This document shows, in pieces, positions 48,681 to 55,758 of a stretch of DNA of 64,000 nucleotides (the first letter of the stretch is position 1; each line of letters begins with the position of its first letter). The notes below the pieces were generated by a model. It searched no databases. It was given only the letters and a program-made list of their open reading frames with translations, and was not told the origin of the DNA. Source of the DNA: an uncultured Oscillospiraceae bacterium (GTDB taxonomy: Bacteria; Bacillota; Clostridia; Oscillospirales; Oscillospiraceae); the NCBI GenBank assembly GCA_910588135.1, contig CAJUOT010000008.1, positions 4,716 to 68,715 of the forward strand, in the 5' to 3' direction. The position numbers and the translations under genes were made by a program.

Positions 48681-49568
48681 ATGCCAAATGGTATTATAAT
48701 CATAGACAAGCCTGCCGGCTGGACCTCTATGGACGTGTGCGCCAAGCTCCGGGGGATGTTCCACGAGAAGCGGGTGGGCCACGCCGGAACCCTGGACCCC
48801 ATGGCCACCGGCGTGCTGCCCGTATTCATCGGCCGGGCCACCCGGGCGGTGGAGTTCGCCGCCGATTCCGACAAGGAGTACATTGCCGGATTAAAACTGG
48901 GAGTTGTCACCAATACCCAGGACACCACGGGAGAAATCCTGGAGGAGCGGCCCGCGGAGGTGACCAGGGAGCAGCTTCTGGCTGTGCTGCCCCAATTCAC
49001 CGGGGAAATTGAACAGCTGCCCCCCATGTACTCCGCCATCAAAATAGGCGGAAAAAAGCTGTACGAGCTGGCCCGGAAGGGAAAAGAGGTGGAGCGCAGG
49101 CCCCGCACTGTCACCATCCACGCCCTGGAGCTGCTGGGCGGGACGCCCCCCGAGGGGGCGGACTTCCTGCTGCGGGTGTCCTGCTCCAAGGGCACCTATG
49201 TGCGAACCCTGTGCCACGACATCGGACAGGCCCTGGGCTGCGGCGGGTGCATGGGTTCCCTCCGGCGTGTGAAGGCCGCCGGCTTTACCCTTGCTGACAG
49301 CGTTACATTACAGGCCGTTCAGGAGGCGGCGGACCAGGGGCGCGGGGAATCCCTCCTGCTGCCGGTGGACACTTATTTTGCCGGTGTGCCGGTGCTGATG
49401 CTGAAGAATGCGGCCGCCGAAAAGAAGGTGCGCAATGGCGCGGCGCTGGCCCTTCGGGATGTTCCAGACGGAGAGTACCGGGTGTACGGCGCAGACAAGA
49501 CATTTTTGGCCCTTGGCCGAGTGGCGGGCGGAAGGCTCGCCACCGTCAAGAGCTTTTTCGAGGTGTAG
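48681..49568 (+). CDS. truB: tRNA pseudouridine(55) synthase
   Basis: 295 aa. [15 protein letters not shown], then [20 protein letters not shown] with the catalytic Asp, [19 protein letters not shown] and [15 protein letters not shown]. The C-terminal part is the small PUA-like extension. Start after AAAGGGGGGCG. Confidence 0.96.
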   Translation: MPNGIIIIDKPAGWTSMDVCAKLRGMFHEKRVGHAGTLDPMATGVLPVFIGRATRAVEFAADSDKEYIAGLKLGVVTNTQDTTGEILEERPAEVTREQLLAVLPQFTGEIEQLPPMYSAIKIGGKKLYELARKGKEVERRPRTVTIHALELLGGTPPEGADFLLRVSCSKGTYVRTLCHDIGQALGCGGCMGSLRRVKAAGFTLADSVTLQAVQEAADQGRGESLLLPVDTYFAGVPVLMLKNAAAEKKVRNGAALALRDVPDGEYRVYGADKTFLALGRVAGGRLATVKSFFEV

Positions 49569-49574
49569 TATCTG

Positions 49575-50480
49575 ATGGATAAACAACGGCGAGTTATCGC
49601 CCTGGGCTTTTTCGACGGGGTGCATCTGGGCCACGGGGCGCTGCTGCGCAGGGTGGCGGAGCGTTCCCGCGCCCTGGGCGCCCGCCCCTGCGCCTTCACC
49701 TTTGACCGCAGCCCCGCCGCCGCCCTCACCGGCAGGGCCGTCCCCCTGCTCAGCGGAGTGGAGGACCGAAGCCGGTTCATGCGGGAGCTGTATGGCATCC
49801 TGGAGGTGGTGGTGGCCCCCTTCGACGTGATGCGGCAGATGGACTGGCGGGACTTCATCGACCAGTACCTCAAGGAAGAGCTGGGGGCCGTCCATGTGGT
49901 GGCGGGCCACGACTTTCACTTCGGCTACCAGGGCCAGGGGAATCCCCAGCGGCTGGCGGAGCGGTGCCGGGAACAGGGCCTGGGCTGTGATATCATCCCC
50001 AGGGTGGAGCTGGACGGGGTCACCATATCGTCCACCTACATCCGCTCCCTGGTGGGGGCGGGGGACATGGAGCAGGCCCGGCGGTTTCTGGGCCACCCCC
50101 ACGCCCTGTCCGGCCCGGTGGTCCACGGCCATGAGCTGGGCCGCGTCATGGGCACTCCCACCGCCAACCTTCTGGTGCCCGAAGGGGTGATCGCCCCCGG
50201 CTTCGGGGTGTATGCCAGCCGGGTCTTTCTGCCCGGCGGCCAGCGGCTGGCGGTGACCAACGTGGGGGTGCGGCCCACAGTGAGCGCCGGCGGAACCGCC
50301 GTCACCGTGGAGCCGTGGATTCTGGACTATCACGGCGACCTGTACGGGAAGGACATCCGGGTGGAGTTCTACGCCCGGCTGCGGCCGGAGCGGAAGTTCC
50401 CCTCGGTGGACGCGCTGCGCGCCGCCATCCTGCAAAACGCGGAACAGACCCGGACCTATTTTGAGAAAGCGCTGAGGTGA
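49575..50480 (+). CDS. ribF: Bifunctional riboflavin kinase / FAD synthetase
   Basis: 301 aa. N-terminal nucleotidyltransferase: ALGFFDGVHLGHGALL and VAGHDFHFGYQGQGNPQRL, STYIRSLVGAGD. C-terminal kinase: GHELGRVMGTPTANL and VTNVGVRPTVS. Makes FMN and FAD from riboflavin. It follows truB by 6 bp, the usual arrangement. Confidence 0.95.
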   Translation: MDKQRRVIALGFFDGVHLGHGALLRRVAERSRALGARPCAFTFDRSPAAALTGRAVPLLSGVEDRSRFMRELYGILEVVVAPFDVMRQMDWRDFIDQYLKEELGAVHVVAGHDFHFGYQGQGNPQRLAERCREQGLGCDIIPRVELDGVTISSTYIRSLVGAGDMEQARRFLGHPHALSGPVVHGHELGRVMGTPTANLLVPEGVIAPGFGVYASRVFLPGGQRLAVTNVGVRPTVSAGGTAVTVEPWILDYHGDLYGKDIRVEFYARLRPERKFPSVDALRAAILQNAEQTRTYFEKALR

Positions 50481-50486
50481 ACCGCC

Positions 50487-51191
50487 ATGCCGGCTACATT
50501 GATCAATATGGCCCTGATCCTCCTGGGAGGCGGGCTGGGCCTGCTGTTTAAAAATCTCATCAGCGGCAGGCTCCTGTCCATTCTCACCCATGCCCTGGGC
50601 CTGTGCGTACTTGGCATCGGCATCAGCAGCGCCATCGGGACAGAGAATATGCTGTGCGTCATCGTGTGTATGGTCGTGGGCACTGTCATCGGCAGCGCCA
50701 TCGACATTGAGCGCCGCCTGGAGGGCGCGGGGGACCTTCTCCGGGCCAGAATCGGCGGGCAGGGGAACAGCCGCTTCACCGAGGGCTTTGTCAACGCCGC
50801 CCTGCTGTTCTGCGTGGGGGCCATGGCCATCACCGGTTCCATTGAGGCCGGCCTCAACGGCAATTATGAGATCATCATCTCCAAAGGCATCATCGACGGG
50901 GTAACCTCCGTCTCCTTTGCCGCCACCATGGGGATCGGCGTGATGTTCTCCGTCATCCCGCTGCTCCTCTACCAGGGAGGCATCACCCTGCTGGCCGGGT
51001 GGGTGGGACCCTATCTCCCCCCCGCCGTCATCACCGAGATGACCGCCGTGGGCGGGGCGCTCATCGTCGCCATCGCCGTCAATATGCTGGAGCTGGGGCG
51101 GGAAAAGATCAAAGTGGGCAATATGCTCCCCGCGGTGTTCCTCCCCATCGCCTACATACCGCTGGCGCAATGGCTGGCAGGGCTGTTCTGA
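50487..51191 (+). CDS. DUF554 membrane protein
   Basis: 234 aa with about seven helices. LILLGGGLGLLFKNLI, then SSAIGTENMLCVIVCMVVGTVIGSAIDIE and TMGIGVMFSVIPLLLYQGGITLLA match the DUF554/YdfK family. Function unknown. It lies 6 bp after ribF in the same unit. Confidence 0.9.
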   Translation: MPATLINMALILLGGGLGLLFKNLISGRLLSILTHALGLCVLGIGISSAIGTENMLCVIVCMVVGTVIGSAIDIERRLEGAGDLLRARIGGQGNSRFTEGFVNAALLFCVGAMAITGSIEAGLNGNYEIIISKGIIDGVTSVSFAATMGIGVMFSVIPLLLYQGGITLLAGWVGPYLPPAVITEMTAVGGALIVAIAVNMLELGREKIKVGNMLPAVFLPIAYIPLAQWLAGLF

Positions 51192-51205
51192 GGGGAGGAA
51201 CTGCT

Positions 51206-51544
51206 GTGGAGCCCGATATCACCTGTGCGCTGCTGGAAAAAATCCGGGCGCGGCCCGGGATGTACCTGGGGGAAAAGGATCTGACCCGGCTGAAATGCCT
51301 GCTGGACGGCTACTGCATACGGGAGATGGAGCGCAATCCGGACTATGTCCAAAACAACAGGTTCTGGCATGGCTTCTGCCGGTATGTGGAGGACTGCTAC
51401 CGCGTCACAAGCACCCAGGGCTGGTGCCGGATCATTGAGTTCTATTCCTCCAGCCGGGCGGACGCCTTTGACAACTTCTTTTTACGGTATGACGAGTACC
51501 TTGCCGCCTGGCGGGAAGGGAAAACGCCCCCGGCCCGCTTCTGA
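51206..51544 (+). CDS. Small hypothetical protein
   Basis: 112 aa. It starts with GTG after GGGGAGGAACTGCT. IRARPGMYLGEKDLTRLKCLLDGY and FWHGFCRYVEDCY give an aromatic-rich helical protein resembling small hypothetical proteins in Firmicutes that I cannot name. It ends just before a terminator and is the last gene of the rimP-ribF region. Confidence 0.75.
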   Translation: MEPDITCALLEKIRARPGMYLGEKDLTRLKCLLDGYCIREMERNPDYVQNNRFWHGFCRYVEDCYRVTSTQGWCRIIEFYSSSRADAFDNFFLRYDEYLAAWREGKTPPARF

Positions 51545-51555
51545 ACGGAACTCGC

Positions 51556-51588
51556 CGACCCGCCGCAGGCGGGGCGGCGGTCTTTTTT
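51556..51588 (+). terminator. Terminator after the small gene
   Basis: A CCCGCC/GGCGGG-type hairpin followed by GGTCTTTTTT. Confidence 0.8.
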
Positions 51589-51628
51589 GACATTGCGCGG
51601 AAATTGAGGGGAAGTTCAAACAAAAGCC

Positions 51629-51657
51629 TTGCAATGGGCGGGGAAAGGCGTTATACT
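51629..51657 (+). promoter_or_regulatory. Sigma-A promoter of crt-hbd
   Basis: TTGCAA at 51629-51634, 17-bp spacer, TATACT at 51652-51657; it leaves a ~165-nt leader before crt. Confidence 0.8.
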
Positions 51658-51827
51658 GATGAGAGAATATAGGGAATGCTCCCCCTCCCCCGCGGCATGA
51701 CCGGCGGACGCCTGCCGGCTCCTTGCCGCTCGCCTTTGCCCCTGGTTTGTTAAAAAAATGGCGAACATGGACGGGGACAGCCGTTCTCTGTTTTCCACAT
51801 CCTATTTACATTTAAGGAGGCAAACTG

Positions 51828-52613
51828 ATGTCATTTGTGAACGTTGAACAGCAGGGCGCTGTGGCCGTCCTCACCATCGACCGCCCCAAGGCCCTCAACG
51901 CCCTGAACCCCGATGTGCTGGCCGACCTGAAGGCGGCCTTTGAGGGGATCGACCAGAATACCGTGCGCTGCGTGGTCCTCACCGGCGCGGGGGACAAGAG
52001 CTTCGTCGCCGGGGCCGACATCGGCTCCATGTCCACCATGACCAAGGCTGAGGGCGAGGCCTTCGGCAAGCTGGGAAATGACATCTTCCTGATGGTGGAG
52101 AGCTTCCCCCTGCCCGTCATCGCCGCGGTGAACGGCTTCGCCCTGGGCGGCGGCTGTGAGCTGGCCATGTCCTGCGATATCCGCATCTGCTCCGACAACG
52201 CCGTGTTCGGCCAGCCCGAGGTGGGGCTGGGCATCACCCCCGGCTTCGGCGGCACCCAGCGCCTGCCCCGCCTGGTGGGCATGGGCATGGCCAAGCAGCT
52301 GCTCTATACCGCCCGGAACATCGACGCCGCCGAGGCCCTGCGCATCGGCCTGGTCAACGCCGTGGTCCCCCAGGCGGAGCTGATGGAGACCGCTGTCAAG
52401 ATGGCCAATACCATTGCCAAAAACGCCCCCATCGCCGTGCGCGCCTGCAAGCAGGCCGTCAACCAGGGGATGCAGGTGTCCATTGACAAGGCGGTGGAGA
52501 TTGAGGAGAAGCTCTTCGGCGGCTGCTTCGAGACCCACGACCAGGTGGAGGGCATGGCGTGCTTCCTGTCCCGGGAGAAGCCCAAGCCCAAGGCTGTGTT
52601 TACCAATAACTAA
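51828..52613 (+). CDS. crt: Short-chain-enoyl-CoA hydratase (crotonase)
   Basis: 261 aa. LTIDRPKALNALNPDVL, GAGDKSFVAGADIGSM, the oxyanion NGFALGGGCELAMSCDIR and FGQPEVGLGITPGFGGTQRL with both catalytic Glu residues. Hydrates crotonyl-CoA to 3-hydroxybutyryl-CoA (the reverse in butyrate synthesis). RBS AAGGAGG. Paired with hbd across a structured spacer; bcd/etfAB and thl are not in the window. Confidence 0.95.
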   Translation: MSFVNVEQQGAVAVLTIDRPKALNALNPDVLADLKAAFEGIDQNTVRCVVLTGAGDKSFVAGADIGSMSTMTKAEGEAFGKLGNDIFLMVESFPLPVIAAVNGFALGGGCELAMSCDIRICSDNAVFGQPEVGLGITPGFGGTQRLPRLVGMGMAKQLLYTARNIDAAEALRIGLVNAVVPQAELMETAVKMANTIAKNAPIAVRACKQAVNQGMQVSIDKAVEIEEKLFGGCFETHDQVEGMACFLSREKPKPKAVFTNN

Positions 52614-52624
52614 GCGTGAGGGTA

Positions 52625-52724
52625 GACGCGCCGGTTCGGATGGACTGGAGCGAGGGCGGAAGCCGGCGGCACAAGCCGCTGGCTGTAGTCCGAGTCGGAA
52701 GGAAGCCGAACCGAACAGCGCGTC
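52625..52724 (+). ncRNA. Structured RNA element between crt and hbd
   Basis: Nested stems: GACGCGC (52625-52631) with GCGCGTC (52718-52724), GGTTCGG with CCGAACC, GGACT with AGTCC, and an apical GCCGGCGGC/GCCGCTGGC hairpin. There is no U-run. It would fold in the crt-hbd transcript and may set differential stability; it could also be a mobile palindrome. Confidence 0.5.
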
Positions 52725-52789
52725 CAACCCGAGCGTGATAACAATTAAGTAATCCCAGTGTTCAACAATATAATTAGGAGGAATTTATC

Positions 52790-53662
52790 ATGAAAAAAGT
52801 TGGTGTAATCGGCGCCGGCACTATGGGTCAGGGCATCGCCAAGGCGTTCGCCCAGAGCGGCTGGACCGTCGCTTTGTGCGACATCAAGCAGGAGTGGGCC
52901 GACGGCGGCAAGGCCAAGATTCAGAAGGGCTACGCCAAGCTGGTGGAAAAGGGCAAGATGGATCAGGCCAAGGCCGACGGCATCGCGGCCGCCATCACCC
53001 CGGGCCTGAAGGAGGACCTGTGCGCCGACTGCGACCTGATCGTGGAGGCCGCCTTTGAGGACATGAAGGTCAAGCAGACCACCTTCGGCGAGCTAGACAA
53101 GATCTGCAAGGAGGGCTGCGTCTTCGCCTCCAACACCTCCTCCCTGTCCATCACCGAGATCGGCAAGGGCCTGAGCCGCCCCCTCATCGGGATGCACTTC
53201 TTCAACCCCGCCGACCGCATGAAGCTCGTCGAGGTCATCGCCGGCGCCAACACCCCCGCCGACACCGTGGCCAAGATCGTGTCCATCTCCGAGGAGCTGG
53301 GCAAGACCCCCGTGCAGGTCAATGAGGCCGCCGGCTTCGTGGTCAACCGCATCCTCATCCCCATGATCAACGAGGCCGCCTTCATCAAGATGGAGGGCGT
53401 GTCCAACATCGCCGGCATTGACGCCGCCATGAAGCTGGGCGCCAACCACCCCATGGGCCCCCTGGAGCTGGGCGACTTCATCGGCCTGGACATCTGCCTT
53501 GCCATCATGGACGTGCTGTACAACGAGACCGGCGACGGCAAGTACCGCGCCTGCCCGCTGATCCGCAAGATGGTCCGGGGCGGCAACCTGGGCGTCAAGT
53601 CCGGCAAGGGCTTCTACGTCTACAACCCCGACCGCACCAAGACCGCTGTTGACGAGCTGTAA
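52790..53662 (+). CDS. hbd: 3-hydroxybutyryl-CoA dehydrogenase
   Basis: 290 aa. The NAD-binding IGAGTMGQGIAKAFAQSG is at residues 6-23, VEAAFEDMKVKQ follows, and the catalytic His is in GMHFFNPADRMKLVEV. NEAAGFVVNRILIPMINEAA and the C-terminal GPLELGDFIGLD complete the 3HCDH domains. RBS TAGGAGG. Partner of crt in the butyryl-CoA route. Confidence 0.96.
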   Translation: MKKVGVIGAGTMGQGIAKAFAQSGWTVALCDIKQEWADGGKAKIQKGYAKLVEKGKMDQAKADGIAAAITPGLKEDLCADCDLIVEAAFEDMKVKQTTFGELDKICKEGCVFASNTSSLSITEIGKGLSRPLIGMHFFNPADRMKLVEVIAGANTPADTVAKIVSISEELGKTPVQVNEAAGFVVNRILIPMINEAAFIKMEGVSNIAGIDAAMKLGANHPMGPLELGDFIGLDICLAIMDVLYNETGDGKYRACPLIRKMVRGGNLGVKSGKGFYVYNPDRTKTAVDEL

Positions 53663-53784
53663 GGGCCGGCAAGCCGGCGGGGCGTCCTTCCCTGCGTCCA
53701 TTACGCCAAGTTATCTTCCAAATTCTGCGGTGATGGAGCGGCCATTTTACTTACAGTAATTACCAGGGAATTTATTCCACTAAA

Positions 53785-53824
53785 GACCCGGGGCGAGCTT
53801 GTGTTCTGCCCTGGGTTTTTTGTG
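53785..53824 (+). terminator. Terminator after hbd
   Basis: GACCCGGGGC pairs with GCCCTGGGTT, followed by TTTTTT. Confidence 0.8.
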
Positions 53825-53911
53825 CAAATTTGCCCAATTTTTCCTGGAAAATATGTACACTTCCAAGCGCTGGTATTTTTGCCCGCTCTACTCTTTCTAC
53901 ATCTTGTATTC

Positions 53912-53939
53912 ATGTCAAACTTTGTCGAATTTAGTCGAG
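53912..53939 (+). promoter_or_regulatory. Three phased Spo0A-like boxes
   Basis: TGTCAAA (53913), TTTGTCGAA (53921-53929, a perfect match to the TGNCGAA 0A-box core) and TTAGTCGAG (53931-53939) repeat with an exact 10-bp period, ending 10 bp upstream of the -35 of the next promoter. Confidence 0.65.
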
Positions 53940-53948
53940 CGGTTTCCC

Positions 53949-53977
53949 TTGCAACTGCTGATTACTGCATGGATAAT
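53949..53977 (+). promoter_or_regulatory. Promoter of the DUF6514-like gene
   Basis: TTGCAA at 53949-53954, 17-bp spacer, GATAAT at 53972-53977, directly after the Spo0A-like boxes. Confidence 0.7.
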
Positions 53978-54064
53978 GGGTTTAGGCAAGCCGCATCCGG
54001 CCTGAATTCCGCCAGAGCCGAGGCGGTGCGGCGCCCATTCCAAAGAGAGAGGTGATTTGAATAC

Positions 54065-54334
54065 GTGCGAGAGCTTTTCCTCCAAACCGTGGAGCTGGCC
54101 GACCCGGCAGGCACGGTCCGACGCTATGACTACTCCATCCTCATCGGCGAGATGGACGTAGGCCCCTTCTCCTGCGAGAGCTACGGCGTCAAGGTCGCCG
54201 AACAGGGCGGCGAGCAGGCGTGCGCCGCCAACGTGACCTGCAGCGCCGCCCGCATCGACGAGCTCAGCGGCCTGCTGGTGCGCAACGGCGTCACGCCCGC
54301 CACCCTGAATGATGTGTTGTCCGACTGGCTGTAA
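54065..54334 (+). CDS. DUF6514-like small protein, probably Spo0A-controlled
   Basis: 89 aa. RRYDYSILIGEMDVGPFSCESYGVKVAEQGG and the ending VTPATLNDVLSDWL match a small family I recall as DUF6514 in Clostridia; this is recalled similarity. No signal peptide, no known activity. It starts with GTG after AGAGAGGTG (spacing about 11); there is no nearby in-frame ATG. The upstream boxes tie it to the start of sporulation or stationary phase. Confidence 0.72.
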   Translation: MRELFLQTVELADPAGTVRRYDYSILIGEMDVGPFSCESYGVKVAEQGGEQACAANVTCSAARIDELSGLLVRNGVTPATLNDVLSDWL

Positions 54335-54415
54335 ACTGTCCCATTGGCTGCACTGTCCTACCGGCTCTGAATGTCCTATGGCAGTCTGTCCTACCGGCTG
54401 TAAACTGTCCGACGG
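54326..54415 (+). repeat. Degenerate short repeats after the DUF6514-like gene
   Basis: Five imperfect units around CTGTCC and GGCTGTAAACTGTCC (GGCTGTAAACTGTCC occurs twice, with TACCGGCT linkers) span the stop codon and ~80 bp beyond it. Confidence 0.65.
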
Positions 54416-54433
54416 TTCCAAATATACAAAAAA

Positions 54434-54460
54434 GGCGGGGAGAAGTTGATTCTCCCCGCC
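54434..54460 (-). terminator. Terminator of the ATPase gene
   Basis: GGCGGGGAGAA pairs with TTCTCCCCGCC; the minus strand continues TTTTTTG. Confidence 0.85.
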
Positions 54461-54463
54461 TTG

Positions 54464-55543
54464 CTATTCCTCTCTCAGCGCCAGCAGCTGGTCCGCCAGG
54501 CTGTCCGCCGTCCGGGAGACGGCGTCAAAATCCACATAGGGATTGTAAAGCTGTTCCAGCCGGTCATGGGCCTCCTTTGCCTGGGCCAGCCCGGCGATCC
54601 CCTCCTCTAGCAGCGCCGACGCCACCCGCTTCGTGAAGCGCAGGCGGGGCCGGTTGAGACGGCACACCTCCGCGTCCGCCATGGCGTCCAGCCGCAGGCG
54701 GCGGTAGGCTCTGTGGGGCCAGGGGTCCTCCTGGGTGGAGGTGACGAAGGCAAGGGACAGTCCGGGCAGGACAACGTGGGCCAGCCGGTCGGGCGCCATG
54801 GGGTCGGGGCAGGCGATGGCGTCGTGTCCCGCGGCCAGGGCCGCGGTGAGGATGGGGTTCAGGAGGTGGTGGGCCAGACCATAGCTGTCCGCCAGCTCGT
54901 AGACCCGGTCCGCCTGGGCGGACACCGTGTCCCATAGGGTAAAGGCTCCCCTGTGGGTCACGGCGGAGAGAAAACGCTGCCGCGTTCTCCCCTCCCCCTG
55001 GGCGGGCCGCTTCAGCTCCCGGGAGATAATGCCGGCCGCCCGCTTGGCCAGCCGCTGCCGGACCCCCTCGGTGTCCAGCAGCTCGGTCATATCCCGGCGC
55101 AGCTCCCCCGCCGCCCCCAGGCAGCGGTACACCCGCTTGTAGTGGCCCTGGTATTCCGCCGTGGCAGCCAGAATCTGCTCCTTCATAGGCTGGAGGCCCG
55201 CGCGGTCATAGAACCCGCTCAGGTCTATGTAACGCTCCACCACACCGGGGCATTTGGGCTCCACTACGTGGGGCGCCGTGCCGTCCACCAGCGCTGCCCC
55301 CAGTTCCGGGATGATGACCGCGTCCAGCGAAGCCGGGTCGCCGGAGCACAGCATCTCCTCCGTTTTGAGTCCGGCGGCCTGGGCGTGGCGCTCCACCCGG
55401 CGCATCAGGGTGGACTTGCCGCTGCCCGGTCCGCCCTTGATAATGTACAGCGCCCGCATCCCGGCGGGATCGGACAGCTGGTGGTAAAGGGAATAAAAGC
55501 CCGCGGGCGTATTGCCGCCCAAGAAATACTGTACGTTGGGCAT
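54464..55543 (-). CDS. P-loop ATPase family protein (PRK06851-like)
   Basis: 359 aa. It starts MPNVQYFLGGNTPAGFYSLY, with the Walker A motif IKGGPGSGKSTLMRRVE near residue 36, VDGTAPHVVEPK near 87, and a second long C-terminal half. This matches an uncharacterised Firmicutes ATPase family that I know as PRK06851. No membrane segments. Single gene between two convergent or divergent units; no partner is evident. Confidence 0.82.
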   Translation of the reverse strand: MPNVQYFLGGNTPAGFYSLYHQLSDPAGMRALYIIKGGPGSGKSTLMRRVERHAQAAGLKTEEMLCSGDPASLDAVIIPELGAALVDGTAPHVVEPKCPGVVERYIDLSGFYDRAGLQPMKEQILAATAEYQGHYKRVYRCLGAAGELRRDMTELLDTEGVRQRLAKRAAGIISRELKRPAQGEGRTRQRFLSAVTHRGAFTLWDTVSAQADRVYELADSYGLAHHLLNPILTAALAAGHDAIACPDPMAPDRLAHVVLPGLSLAFVTSTQEDPWPHRAYRRLRLDAMADAEVCRLNRPRLRFTKRVASALLEEGIAGLAQAKEAHDRLEQLYNPYVDFDAVSRTADSLADQLLALREE

Positions 55544-55758
55544 CCGAAAGCCTCCTCCAAATTCCGGCGGACCCGCAGCCTTGGCAGCCCGCCTTTTCCA
55601 TTCACCTCAATCTATGTGCCGCGGCGGGAAATGGTGCGAATGCGCACCCGCCCCCATCCCTACCCTATTTCCCCCGGCAAGTCCCGTATGCGCCGGGACA
55701 GCCTTCGTTTCAGCCAAAACGCCAGGAGCGGCGCATGGCCTCCCATGCGCCGCTCCCC

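Larger units (their letters stand above)
53663..54064. other. 402-bp AT-rich regulatory spacer after hbd
   Basis: No gene is seen. It holds a terminator at 53785-53824, Spo0A-like boxes at 53912-53939 and a promoter at 53949-53977, then an RBS (AGAGAGGTG) for the next gene. Composition is markedly lower in GC than the coding regions. Confidence 0.75.
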
